Source: Xanthoparmelia taractica (lineage: Eukaryota; Ascomycota; Lecanoromycetes; Lecanorales; Parmeliaceae). From it: a stretch of DNA of 64,000 nt. Under the pieces are notes generated by a model. The model worked only from the letters and a program-made list of their open reading frames with translations, did no database searches and was not told the origin of the DNA. Each line of letters starts with the position of its first letter. Positions within the stretch are counted from its first letter, which is position 1. Of this stretch, positions 1-11,381 are shown one piece after another. The position numbers and the translations under genes are program-made. The DNA lies in the NCBI GenBank assembly GCA_033085395.1, contig MU853182.1, forward strand, positions 186,001-250,000. The letters are read 5' to 3'.

Positions 1-29
1 TACATATCTAGGAACGAGAGATGGAGAAG

Positions 30-595
30 CTATGAAGCCTACTCTTCCGGGATGTCCTACCATTAGGTCGACCATTCGCTTTTACAGTGACGCATGATCG
101 AAACGAAGACCCGTGGTCTACCACTACTATCGATGAGTGCTACAACAGCTGTCTATTAATCGAATCAGGGACGAGCTGGATGTACAGCTGGCAACGGATT
201 GGGCAGCGAAGATGGTGGAGCGCGCAACCGGAGAGACCATTAAGTCCTAGATGTCATAGAAGGATTAGGACCCTCTTGACTTAAGGAACGCGTTCTGGCC
301 GGCGAAGACGGTACACATGCAGGACCGGGTCGCTGATCTGTGTAAACGTGATACGGCCTGAAAGGCAGTGCCTCTTGAAGGTTGGCACCTGATCAAAGGA
401 TCCACAGACTACCTTTGGGGCAGAGGATTGTTCACATCGGCCCAGAACTTCTTGGCCTTGATAAAGACTGTGATGGTGGGTAATTCGAAGCTGTTGACGG
501 AGAAATCATATGAGGAACTGTTCGAGCCACGACTGAGTGCACCGAGCAAGCAAGTATTACAAGCGCCAATTGAAAGTGACAGTGGACGGTGTTAG
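30..595 (+). pseudogene. Decayed LovD-like / beta-lactamase-fold serine hydrolase
   Basis: Translated fragments in several frames line up in the order expected for fungal beta-lactamase-related transesterases (LovD-like). First comes a GTSWMY segment near 167-187, then TDWAAKMVERATGETIK (about 196-247), then FWPAKTVHMQDRVADL (about 291-340). Last is an open stretch at 368-595 with the WGRGLFTSAQNFLALIKTV block and an ESYEELF-like block. Stop codons and frame changes separate the pieces, for example TAG just after GETIKS and TGA after KRDTA, and no intron pattern explains them. Intact members are about 400 aa and use a Ser-x-x-Lys nucleophile; that N-terminal motif is not visible and may lie upstream of the window. 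Weak similarity may continue to about 790. This is a gene relic, not a functional enzyme. The family assignment is by remembered motif order. Confidence 0.6.
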
Positions 596-848
596 GAACT
601 AGGAGGAATCTTCCGCTGACTGGGCAGAAAAGGTGGAGTGTTGGAGGTATTCTATCGCTCGATAGCTATGACGGGTGGATGGGAAGGAAGATCCTTCTTT
701 AGCAAGGCATGCCGAACATCACGTGTATATGAGAACACATCCGAAGATCTTCTGAGACGCATTACTGACCTGTACGATTCATTGACAGGGAAGTGCCTCT
801 ACGTAGGTTAGTGGCACCTCGATTCATAGCCAGAAAGAGTCTCCAGCT

Positions 849-1120
849 GTGGCCAAAATACCTGCACATTTTAAGGACATATTTCGAGGCATCGAGACCG
901 GGAAATTGAAGGGGGAGAGACGGTCATGCTGCTGTAGGAGACAACCTCAAAGATGTGGGTGTCTTGATCTCGGGGAATTGAACGTTAGTGAAATATTGGT
1001 GCCAGAAGTGGCAAACCGTTTGACTTCTTTTTTAACCATGCGAGCCATCATAAGTATGTTGCCAGCAACTTAGGATTCGTTCGAGTTACACTTGTCTAGT
1101 CAAAGGTCATACAATTACAA
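849..1120 (+). pseudogene. Short decayed coding fragments of unknown family
   Basis: Two protein-like stretches occur here in different frames: an open piece reading HFKDIFRGIETGKLKG at about 862-909, and a segment ending GFVRVTLV and a stop at about 1120. A stop and frame changes lie between them. They look like remains of one or two enzyme genes next to the hydrolase relic, but I cannot name the family. They may be chance open frames. Confidence 0.25.
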
Positions 1121-1497
1121 GTGCTAGGCGCCGTGTGAAGTGTAATGAGTGTAAATGGTAAACGCCAACATTGAAGAGCTCCCAACATACTATTAGACAC
1201 TTCCATCTCGAACGCCATGGCGTCGCTGCCCCGCTGCCCGCTGCAAGCTCAGGCCGTTGCCAAGAGCCTCCCCAAATCCGTTGTCTTTGCCCCTCACCCA
1301 CCCACCACCCCCCTCGTGCCGCGCACTTTCCCGCTACCCGAGCCTATGGCTGTAACTGGGGGAATGCGACGACTGACAGTCTCAATTATACAATCCAATG
1401 TGGGAGGTAGCATGAGGGACATTATGGCTTCTCCAACATCCGGTGGGGGCAACTGCTCGCCAAGCTGATCCTATGTTGTGCAACATATTGAACAGCC
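1121..1497. other. Intergenic, upstream of the LRR gene
   Basis: This stretch contains a C-rich block near 1240-1340 with short open frames on both strands that show no recognisable motif. It probably holds the promoter and 5' leader of the gene starting at 1498. I see no other feature. Confidence 0.4.
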
Positions 1498-4076
1498 ATG
1501 GAGAACATCCCACCTTCCTACGAAGTCGCAACAGTGAGGAATCCATGGGGACTCATAGCCCCTTATATACCCTCGGCCGAACTGTGTGCTCTTAATAGAG
1601 TCAATCATGACTTACACCAGGTCTTTGCTCCGTACCTGTGGGGTAATCCAGCGTCACACTTTGGAACGGAGAATGATAGGGTGTATGGTGGGTAATCGAG
1701 ACGAGGCCATGTAGGATATCCTGCTAACCTGGAGTAGTCGCCTTGACACGCTTCAAAAGAATTCTGAAACGGGTTCGCCTGAGCGTGAGAGAGCTCACCC
1801 ATACTCTGCATCTCCCTCCTGCTCAATCAGAGGTAATTTGACGACAACATATTACTAAGGAAGAGCAAGACCGCTTACGCCCTCAAAAGATCTATGATGG
1901 ACCTCACCCTGAATGGCTTCGAGATGTCCTGGAGCAGCTGCCGAATCTTCAATCCCTCGTTGTCTCACGACTCCCATTCTTCGATCATATGGCATTGCTA
2001 GCGTTACGAAGCTACAGCAATGGCCGCCAACCTTCACTTGGTGGCTCAGATCCCAAATTCGCACTTCGGCTCCTCATAGCTGGATGCTGCCAGAACACCA
2101 CATCGCAAGGCTTGATGGAGGGGTTGGACCGTTTCACAAACCTCGCCTTCCTAGACCTCTCCAATACATTAGCAACAAGAGATAGGAATGTTCTGTGGAA
2201 GCTGGGGGACTTGCCTCTTCTGCAAGTGTTGAAATTACGCAGTGTGCATCTTAGGGACGAAGACGTCAACATTCTGGCCGAGGCTATAGGTCTCAAAGTG
2301 CGAAGTCTCGATGTTCAAGGCAATCACCTTACAGATCACAGCGTTCGGTCTCTTCTGACGTCTTGCTTCCAAGCGGACAATGATACTAATGGGTCATCGT
2401 GTGCGAGACCACGTGCTATTTCAAACCTTGTCCTGGAAGACTGGCCTTCAGGGTTTGTGCGACCTGATCCTGCGGTACTCGACGAATTTAAAGATGAAAG
2501 CTATGATGAGCGTTTCGTTCGTCGTTTGACATCAGGCGTTGTCAGCAGACTGCCGTACGAGGATATGCCTAATTCTGGAATCACGCATCTTTACATCGCC
2601 AACAACAACCTTACAGTAGAGGGTGTAGCGGCCTTGATTCGGTCAGGAAAGCTGCATGTCCTCGATGCAGGCTCTGTGAACAAATCCGTGCAGGCAGGTT
2701 TTCCAGAGGCATCATCATCGCTTTCCTCATTCGATACACGTCGTATCCGGCTACCTGGAGTGGAAAAGCTTACGCCGATCCTTAGCAGGTGTGCACAAGA
2801 TATGACTTCGCTGAGGCTTCATCATGCAGTCATTACCGAGGATTGCCCACTCAAGGATGACAGCTCTCTTGTAGCTCCCTGCGAGCTTAGTGCAGGAAGG
2901 ACAAAACATGAGCCAAACGAGCCAGTGCCAAGTGAACTAGATGCGGCAATGTACGAGCTGGATGCAACACCACCACTTTGCGAGCTGGAAGTGCGAGACC
3001 CGCAGCCACGGTACGAGTTGCCAGGAGACTCTACACATTTCTACGTCTCCCTACCAATTGGCGATAAACCTACTCTTAGTAAAGAAGAAAGTCAGCCTGA
3101 GGCCAGACGCGGTAGCGTCTTCGCACCGGAACCGCTGGAGCAAGGAAAGTCTGATGAAGACGTAGCGCCAGTGCTTACAGCAACTGGCTTGGGCTCGATC
3201 GCGCAAGCTGTAAATGGCGTGAACGCTCCCAACCAAGCCACAAATGTAACGAGCAACGAACAATCCGACACCGGCAAAGGCAATGCACAACTGCAGATTG
3301 CGTTGATTGAGAAGCAGCGACAAGAATTCCGATCGAGTCGGCTCGACAAAGCTCATGGTCTGATACCTGGAATGCTGCCGAAGCTCCGAACCCTAACTCT
3401 GACCAACGTCCCCTGTTTCGACGGTACAGGACGAGTGGTGGATGCTTTAATTCAATTCACCAAAGATTGTGCCTTTGAAGCTGAGCTTGCCGACCTTCAA
3501 GCTCGCCTTGAGGTAGACCCTTTACCGAAACCAGGAGAGCGTCGTTCAAAGCACAATCGCCATACTGCACGAGAGATCTTTGCACTCCGACATATTGTGC
3601 TTGAGATGGCTCCAGCGGTATCACCCGTCACTCCCAAATCAGCATCGAAGCTCGTCAACAGAACCAAGTCATCGACAGAAGATGCAGACAGTGAAGCACT
3701 CTGGTCCGCAGCCGAAAATGACTTCACCTTCTTTGACAATGACGAGGAGTGCGGTCTCCCTTCTATAGACACCGACACTTACGTTCCCAACACATCACTA
3801 TCCGAAAAACTCACGATGCCAGCGGATGGTTTCCAGCCTGGCAATCTGCCAACACCGAAGACGTCCGGACATAGAGACGCGCCTGTTGATGTCGTGCAGG
3901 AGCTCGCCAAATTCCGCAAGGAAAGAAAAGCGGCTTACGAGAATGCAGTAGCGAGAGGATTGTCGCATGTAGATGGGTACTGGCCTGGTGAAGTCAAGGT
4001 GGTCAGAGGCCATCACACGGGCGGCAAGATGGACTACTATGGGAACCATTTCGAAAAGGGAGGAGTCTCTCGATGA
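1498..4076 (+). CDS. Leucine-rich-repeat protein with F-box-like N-terminus
   Basis: Spliced model: 1498-1687, 1738-1832, 1890-4076 (823 aa). The introns are 50 and 57 nt (donors GTGGGT and GTAATT), and the joins restore one frame reading VYVALTRF and LPPAQSEIYDG. The first 60 residues (LIAPYIPSAELCALNRV...VFAPYLWG) resemble an F-box-like start. Residues about 100-330 hold several leucine-rich repeats, for example LQVLKLRSVHLRDEDVNIL followed by VRSLDVQGNHLTDHSVRSLL. The second half is low-complexity and acidic, with another LRR-like block near LPKLRTLTLTNVPC. The protein ends in a GGKMDYYGNHFEKGG tail. I recognise this as a conserved but uncharacterised fungal LRR family. A role as substrate receptor of an SCF ubiquitin ligase is only an inference from the F-box-like start. 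Confidence 0.85.
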
Positions 4077-4534
4077 ACATGAAAGTGCAACTGAGATCTC
4101 ATCATCTCACCTGAGGGTTACATGCGTCACCAGGGGCCGAAAGTTGTGGACATCCGGCATGGTTGCTGCCACAGAAGGCCCGAAGTGGTGGAAACCGGGC
4201 AGCTTCTTGACGCTTTTCGGCCCGGTGTGTTGAGGACGTTGTGGGAGCATGAAACGCCATGTTGGAGGCCAACAGATGCAAGGGTTGGATTATAGATAGA
4301 TATATGAAGGTTTTGAGAAGTGGTTCTGGAGGAAAAGGATGGATTTGGGCAGAATAAGTAGGTCGAGAACAGACAAGGTGCGGAGAGCTGTCTGTGGGGA
4401 AGGGAAATTGATATCCAAAGTTCTATATTTATGCGTTTCCAATTTTTGCCAACCATCGACCAATCCTTAAGCTCATACATTCGCTGTGTGTGCATGTCAA
4501 GCAAAAGCATGCCCATCACACCAAATCATGGACC
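4077..4534. other. Convergent intergenic spacer
   Basis: This is the tail-to-tail space between the LRR gene (+) and the decarboxylase gene (-). It should hold both 3' ends. I see no gene or repeat in it. Confidence 0.5.
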
Positions 4535-6249
4535 TCACTCACCCAACCTCCCCCAAACGTTCCCCCCCAACTCCACCACCGCCTCCACCAACCCCTCCAC
4601 CGTCCCCCTCCCCGTCCCCCTACTAACCACAGCCCTAATAAACATCCCCCTCCCCTCCCCCTCCGCCCCCATACCCGCCTCCGCATAATCGACCATGAAC
4701 CCCCTCCTCACCAACCCCCCCACCACCTCCCTCGTAACCCTCCCATTCCCCTCCACCCCCTCCCTCAACAAACCCCCCTGTGCGTAATAAAAGCACACCT
4801 GGCAGCACGGCGGCGGGTTCTGGCTCACGAGCACGAGATCCGGGTGCTGGGCTACTAGGTTCGCGAGGTGTGCGGTTGTGGCGAAGGCGGCGTCGATTTG
4901 GGAGGCGTAGCCTGCGGTGCCGTGGTAGGTCCAGCCGAGGTAGAGTTTGAGGCTGTCGGCGCGGCGGCCGCATTGCAGCGTTAGGTCCGCTAGGTCGAAG
5001 ATTTCGTCGGAGGATGCCGGGTTCGGGGCAGAGGAGGAAGAGGAGGAAGGGGAGGGGGAAGGGGAGGAGTGGAAGAGGTAGCTGGCTGGGAGGGTGTTGC
5101 TGGCGTGGAACTGGCGCATGTCTGCTCCGAGGAGGAAGGAGCAGGTGATGGGGACACCCATCATTTTGTGCGGGTTGATGGCGATGGAGGAGGCGAGGTG
5201 GCTGCCGGCGAGTTTGGGGGCGTGGGTGGGGGAGAAGATGGCGGGTCCGCCCCAGGAGGCGTCGATGTGTAGCCAGAGGTTGTGGTCCTTGCAGATGGCG
5301 GCGAGGGGGCCGATGGGGTCGTAGGAGCCGAGGACGGTGGTGCCGGCTGTGGCGTTGAGGTAGAAGGGTGTGAAGCCTTGTTCTTTGGCTTCGGTGATGA
5401 GGGTGGAGAGGGCGGCGGGGTCCATGCTGCCGGTTTTGGGGTCCACGGGGACGGAGCGGACGGACGAGGAGCCTAGGCCGAGCATCTGCGCGGCTTTTTC
5501 GATGCTGTAGTGGCCGTGGGCCGAGGTGAAGAGGACCAGTTTGAGATTGTTTGCGGTGTTACCGTGCGTCTTGGTGTCCGGGAAGAGGGTATTGCGGGCG
5601 ATTACTATCGACGTGGTATTGGAGCTAGAGCCTCCTTGCACGGAAATACCGCCAGCATGCGGTCCATTGAGGCCGAAGAGGTTGGCGAGAGCACGAGTCG
5701 TGTGCTTTTCGATCATGGTCAGTGCTGGGGAAACTTCGTAGGTGTGTACATTGGTATTGAGGGTTGCAAGGATCAGCTCAGCGGCGAGGCCGGGGGCGTC
5801 GGTTGAGGCGTATAGCTTGCTCATGAAACCGCGGTCCCAGGTGTTTACTGAGTATTGCAGGATTTGCTCTACCTGTTTGAGCAATCCTGCTTGGCCCGTG
5901 CCGGTCTGCGGTAAGTTTAGATCCATGAGCTGGGATAACTTATGAGGTTTGTGGTGTTCCACGAGGGCAGTGCGTGGGCCACCTCCTTCAACTGAAAGAC
6001 CATGACCGGTCTTTTTGGTGGATTCATCTTCGTCTGCTGAACGTATGAAGGGGATCAGAAGATCTTGTACAGCGTTAAGTAGCTGCGTATTGTGTTAATC
6101 ATCACGCGTATGTCGATATAGGGGATAGTAGACAGCAAAGCTTCAATTTTGAAATATAGAACACGAACATTAGAGACTTCATCTGCTCGACTTGGAGCTG
6201 GTTGTTTTTCGGCCGCGGGACCGGTCAACTTGGAATCGTGATCCACCAT
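4535..6249 (-). CDS. PLP-dependent group II decarboxylase (glutamate/cysteine-sulfinate decarboxylase-like)
   Basis: Exons on the minus strand: 6249-6169 and 6082-4535 (542 aa). The 86-nt intron joins ADEVSN to LLNAVQDLLIPFIRSA in phase 0. The long exon has no suitable ATG of its own, so the upstream exon supplies the start. The fold type I signature is clear: SAHGHYS near residue 215, HIDASWGGP near 300 with the pyridine-binding Asp, and INPHKMMG near 330 with Lys333 as the expected PLP Schiff-base lysine. The family removes the alpha-carboxyl group from acidic amino acids or their sulfinate relatives, or from tyrosine; substrate cannot be read here. A Ser/Pro-rich insert (SPSPSPSSSSSS) lies about 40 residues after the lysine. 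The C-terminus is Gly/Val/Glu-rich because its codons are extremely purine-rich. Expected to be cytosolic. Confidence 0.88.
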
Positions 6250-6291
6250 TTTGAATAGGAGATGCCAAAGGTATGAAAAGAGTAGAGTACA

Positions 6292-6303
6292 GTTGTATAT
6301 ATA
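6292..6303 (-). promoter_or_regulatory. TATA-like box of the decarboxylase gene
   Basis: An alternating TATATATA run lies about 45-55 nt upstream of the ATG at 6249 on the minus strand. It is a plausible core promoter element. Support is position and sequence only. Confidence 0.35.
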
Positions 6304-6418
6304 GGGTATCTGTCGAAGGTAACCATGCAGTCGTGTTTTTGCAGCTGCTCAGATATTGGTAAAGAAAAAAGTAACCACTTTCGTCATCCTCATGACTCTA
6401 GTGCCCACGCTTGCCGCA

Positions 6419-8564
6419 CTAAGCTTTACCCTGAATGGCAGCAGCTGTGCCTCGAGTGATACTATTCGCGCCAGTGCCATTGTCTGTCTTTGCTCTCAGC
6501 GCCTTGTGCGGTTGTCTCGTCGTTCCTATTGCGAAGCGCTCTCTTGCAAGCTCAATGCCTGTCTTGGCCGCCTTGTCTTTGTCTTGTGGTTGGCACTTTG
6601 CGTCGTTCAGCCACTCTTTCCTTCTTTTTTTGTACATGTCCATCTTCCAATTTCTCCATACCGCTCTGCCAGAGATCGAGGCTCGCAAAGCTGACTCATG
6701 CTTGGCGAGCTCGTTGGCAATCCTTTCTCTGATGAAAGTAAGACCCTTGGTCGCTTCCCAAATCGAGTCAACAACGTGAGAGGCAACAGGGTCCACTGCG
6801 AGGTCCTCCGTGTGGCTATAGAAGTGTGGTATCAGCAGTCGGCGGAACTTTGGTGTCTGTTCTGGGCAGACCAAAGCTGTCTGTAGAACACGAGATGCTG
6901 TCCGATCTTTGGCTATTGTGATTAAAAGAGGTGTCTCCATGGTAAGTAAGTCATCACAGATAAAATCACGCAGTGCGCCTGGCGCCTCCAACATGCATTG
7001 AGCCAGTAGGGATCCATGGATTTTGGCACTGTCCTTAGACTCAAGTTGTTTTCTGCGATCTTCTGCCATGCCGTTTGCGGGCTCTGTGCTCACTTTGAGC
7101 ATCTTGATCAGTCGTTCCGATGGCTCCTCTCCGTAAGCCTGTTTCAAGCCATTCAGAATTGATGGTGCGTCCAGGTGTCGGACACGGCATCTTTCGATCA
7201 ATGTCCTAATAACTGACGTACGCGAGCGTTTGATCAGCGTGTCAATCTGAGGACAAATTTCATCCAGAGCAGTCACCAAGTCTTCCTTGTTCAGACGCTC
7301 GATCATCTTGATGACCACGAAAGCAGCGACCTCATTCTTGGCAAACGTCCCAATCTTGTCCTTGAAAGAATTTTGGTATAATGCTTTAAATGTCTTGCCT
7401 GGTGCATTTGTGATGATGACTTCCAGGAGCCGTGAGCCAATGGTATCGTAGACAAGACTGTTGATGAAGGAAGCGTTTTCAGTTCCCTCTTCTAACGTAT
7501 CATCAGGAACCAACTTTCGAAATAGAGATTTTGAGTCTTTCGCGTTTTGCTTGCCGGATCTTGAGAGCTCGAGCTTAAGCAAAAGCTGTAGAACGGGATT
7601 TGCAATGGGATGAGTCGCTAGTACGCGGAGATATGTTGTGTCCAGACCTGCAACTGCTCCTGCCATCATCTTCTCCAACGCGGTATGAAAGGAATCTGGT
7701 ATCATTCGCGCTTGCGTCTCCCCCTCTGTAGGAATTGCTTTTCCACCGGTAACAGAGACATGCTCCTTCTTCTTGCTCTGCAGCACGGAAGACGATGATG
7801 CGGCCGCAAGCGGCATGCCAGAGAGTACGACGAGCAAAATGCGCAATGGATGCGAGGCGAACTGATCACTCATCAAGTAACCTAGGTTGCCCTCCAGCTC
7901 GTTTAGTGTATATAGGAAGAGATTTTCCATAGAGACGTAGACGTCTCCACCATCTTGGTTCTGCTTCCCCTCATCCAGAGGTGCGGTCAGCTCTTGATTG
8001 ACGATTGGCGCTGCTTGTAGGAACAATGCTTCGCAGCAATGGGAAGCAAATCGGTGCTGTACGAGATGCAGAAAACTATAGATGTTAGATGCATCACTCG
8101 CAGCGTCGTACGAGGCGCACTTACTGTCCACTGAACTTCTGAAACAGTTTCTTTAATTGATCTGGCGTTGAGAGCAGAATCAATCGCTCCATAAGCCGTG
8201 AGCATGACTGGCTATTAGCGATCTTAAGCTCCTTTCCGTTGGCCTCCTTGTAGACATTGGCCAGGAAAAGATTTCGTTCTTCTGGGTCGGGGAATTGGTT
8301 GAGTTCTAGCATTGAATCCGCTCTCTTGAAATACTCTTGCTCATCTTCACCCAGTAATCCGTAGAACGGCAAATCTCCAGGCAGAAGAGCAGGCACAGGG
8401 TAGCCTTCTTGCGGTCCCGCACCAATACCACCGTCCACTATGATTTCGACATCTTCTGCATCATCCGACTTCTGCCGCTTCGAAGCTGCAGCTTGGTCTT
8501 CCTCCTCCTCACGTTTCCGCTTTTTTCCCTCCCGGCGTCCTCGTTTTCGGTGCTCCTTCGGCAT
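6419..8564 (-). CDS. nop9: Nucleolar protein 9 (pumilio-repeat pre-rRNA factor)
   Basis: Exons: 8564-8125 and 8075-6419 (698 aa, the usual Nop9 length). The 49-nt intron starts GTAAGT and joins FQKFSG to HFLHLVQHRFASHCCE. The protein begins MPKEHRKRGRREGKKRKREE, a strongly basic nucleolar-targeting start, followed by an acidic linker and LPFYGLLGEDEQEYFK. The rest is a series of pumilio-like helical repeats with the recognisable QSCSRLMERL, HRFASHCCE, IGSRLLEVI and TASRVLQTAL cores. It ends in a basic tail (MYKKRRKEWL, then a Thr/Arg/Lys-rich end). In yeast, Nop9 binds the 20S pre-rRNA in the nucleolus and is needed for early small-subunit maturation; that role is carried over by family. Confidence 0.93.
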
Positions 8565-9989
8565 AGCAAAGATTTGCAAAGGTTGTGCGATCTTGGAAAA
8601 GAGTAAGATGAAGAAGTGTGCATGATACAAATTGGAGAGAGGCATTTTTACCCGGAAGACTCGGGTAAAATAGCCGTTTTTACGCACGAGATCCTCTGCG
8701 CACTCCCCCCGCCAGCATGCCCATCCAACCCTTCCTGCCTCATCTCGACACCCATCTCTCTAATCATTTCAACGTGCCCCCTTTCATCCTTCTACCCCAC
8801 CAAGGTCATCCCACTCGTATCTGCCAATCTCTCAAACCTCTTTCTACGAACGCCCTTTTTGCCAAGAATTGTTGGCTTACCAGCTACTCCAACAACAGAC
8901 GTGCCCCAAGAGCGCGCTCCGCACCGTGCCCTTATCGTTGTCGAAGCAACCCCTCCTTTGATCATTTAGGGAGACGGTGCCGAGTCCGAGGGTGATGTAT
9001 TGAGGCAGTGGAAGTGGAGACGCCGGATTCCTTGGTTCGTTGATATGTAGCGCTGTTGACGATGCTGGTTATGTTCGAGGCACAGTGAAGCGGATGGTGA
9101 AGAGATGAGGTTTTCATCATCTGTGTCGCAGATACCGAGGTGAGGGTGCGGAGGGGAGTTTGGGGGCATGGTAAGTTCTCATTGTGTCTCACGTGTCTTG
9201 ATTGATTGAAAAGCTGTTGCTTTGGATAAGCTGTTCGGTTAGATGTTAGACATTTTCTCCATTGAGGGAGCGACCTTAGGAATGTTAGGCCCACCGGAGC
9301 TCACGCTCCCCTATAGGTAGCGGCTGCGAAATAAGATATACGTTCTAGGTCTTGAAGCATCAGCGTGCATAACAAATATCTCTCCGGTTTCAAAAATCAG
9401 AATGTCGATGCTTCATGGACTTACTAGCATATGGAGAGACTCGGTTGATTTCGACAACTGACATATGTATACTTCTATGTACCCTATGTACAAAATTGAC
9501 CCTTGTGCCTGCATATTGGGTATCTATGACTATCCAAAGCTCCGCTTCCGACAATTCCTAACCTTACAATAATGCTGAAATCGACGGCATAGCTGAGATA
9601 TTGTACATTGAGATTCAAGACCAATCCGGCAGTATTCTAAACCCCTCTATAAACAATCCTTTTTCATGGTTGCAATGGCGGGACAGAGGTGACTGTCCAC
9701 TGGGATCAATCTCGGGTGGTTGATGGTAGTAAAAACGCTGCACCTGTTATGAGTGGCTAGTCGATAAGACAATGGATGGGGAAACCAATAGTCGCCAAGC
9801 CAGCTGTGAGCTGCGAGGCTCACCAGTATCCGCAAATACTTCACCCCTTGTCGGCCTGAAAGTCGCTGGGGTGCTGTTTGTATAGAGACTTTGATGGCTA
9901 GGCAGCGCTCGCCTTGTGTTGCTAAACGTCCGAAATCTGGTTGGCCGTTTGGCTCGTGTCCCTTTTTCGAATTTTTCCCCCTTGTTTTC
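8565..9989. other. Intergenic, about 1.4 kb
   Basis: This lies between the Nop9 start (divergent side) and the 3' end of the glycosyltransferase gene. Short open frames on both strands have no recognisable motifs. A perfect 9-bp inverted repeat sits at 8646-8670 (listed separately). Nothing else is supported. Confidence 0.45.
8646..8670. repeat. Inverted repeat upstream of nop9
   Basis: TTTTACCCG at 8646-8654 is repeated as its exact reverse complement at 8662-8670, with a 7-nt spacer. It lies about 80-105 nt upstream of the Nop9 start codon, so it could be a dyad binding site in the promoter or a hairpin in the 5' leader. Confidence 0.45.
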
Positions 9990-11381
9990 TCAACCTTGTT
10001 TATTTGCTTCAGCATTTCCTTCAGCCTTTTCTTTGTCAACAGAGGTCTTGCTTGGCTTATTAAGCGCGTCCATGTGTTCACCCCAATGGCCGTCTACACT
10101 CCACGAATGGCTCCAGTAGGTAATGCTGTGGCTGCCCCAGTGATCTAGCCCCAAGACCTGCTTACACGTCGCCGCATTGAATGTACCCTGAGTGACCCAG
10201 CAAAGGTTCCTGTAAGCCTCTCCGTCGCGCTCCCAAGAATACGGATAGACCTCCCAGAACGGGAGCACAACCACCGATTGCGGTGGAAGCTTTTTGTGGT
10301 CCCTCGACGGTTTGTACAGGTTTCGCCAGCCACTTTTGCCGTAATGATCGTCCATCTTGTCTCCTCTACCGTGGTCGTAGACATCTCTGTAGTCTCTGAC
10401 TCGGTCGTAGAGGGCTGGAGGTCCTGTGAGATACTCGGGTTGCGCGCCATTGCCAATATGTTGTTCACAGGACTCGAGTGGAAGGACCCAGAAGGGATGA
10501 CCAGGAGTAGACCCCATCCAGGCGTTGGGAATTGAGTGGACAGAATCGTCGTCGGTACCCATACGCCCAAGGAAGACTTTCCGTTCACCCTCGGCGGACG
10601 AGGGAATATCCAACCCAGTCGCGGTAGATTTAGGTCTAGCTTCTTCGCGGGCTTTGGTAGGCTGCACGCTCTTGATGAGTCCCGTGTTGTCAGGCTTGGA
10701 TTTAGAGGAGGGCATATTGTGGGCGACCATCGAAGTGTTGTATTCTGCAAACATTTCTTGGTAAGGTCCCACGCATTCGGTATCGAGATCAGCGTATACG
10801 CTACAAGGAGTCGGTCAGTGGACGACAAGTCTTGCTTCCCATAGCATTGGGACTCACCCTCCAAAGACGTGCATATAGATATTGCGGGCCGTATCCGCAC
10901 GATAGATCTCAGAATGCAGGGCGTCATAAGTGTCGGCAAACCAAGGCGCGTATTTCTCCACGAGCTTCATATTGTCCTCATCCGTCCACAAGACCCACTC
11001 CCAGTCAGGATTCGCCTGGCGGCATGAATGACTCCATTCCTCGAATTTCGCAGGCAGTGTAGAATTGATCCAGCTCTGATGAAACAACTTGGGGATTGAT
11101 GTCAAGTCCGTAGCCAGCGGGCGCTGCAACAATTCCTGAGCATAGAGCCTCTTTGCCTCCTTTCCCGTTGACTTGGTCCCCGTCGCTTTTGAGAAGCGCT
11201 CTTTGTAGTGGTCCAGCGCACTCTCGCCGGTTTCTCTTCCACGCCCAAGACTGTAGAGACTGATGGTGAGGAAGATGAAGGTAATGAGTAGGGCCGCGCC
11301 TTGTACGGGACGGCTTTTCAATGTGACCATTCTGCCCAAAGGCAGAAAGGGAAATGATTCAGAGTCTGGGAAGATTCTCAT
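9990..11381 (-). CDS. GT32-like glycosyltransferase, type II membrane protein
   Basis: Exons: 11381-10858 and 10800-9990 (444 aa). The 57-nt intron starts GTGAGT and ends TTGTAG, and the join reads HVFGGVYADLDTE. The protein has a short cytosolic N-terminus, a membrane anchor at about residues 25-45 (GAALLITFIFLTISLYSLG) and a lumenal catalytic domain. That domain opens with IPKLFHQSW and WTDEDNMKLV and carries the DXD metal/sugar-nucleotide motif (DLD, residues 179-181). These are signs of the OCH1/mannosyltransferase-related GT32 group in the Golgi. It has a long insert rich in Lys, Ala and Ser after the DXD motif, and it ends in a Lys/Glu/Ala-rich tail. An in-frame ATG at 11330, closer to the anchor, is an alternative start. 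Donor and acceptor sugars cannot be read. Confidence 0.85.

Noticed and set aside
1171..1468. Overlapping Pro-rich open frames before the LRR gene
   Set aside because: No motif, no splice partner, and composition explains them. They probably lie in the promoter.
5069..5806. Long plus-strand Gly/Val/Glu-rich open frames
   Set aside because: They are antisense shadows of the decarboxylase gene caused by its skewed composition.
8616..9294. Open frames on both strands upstream of nop9
   Set aside because: They overlap each other, have no recognisable domain and lack consistent introns.
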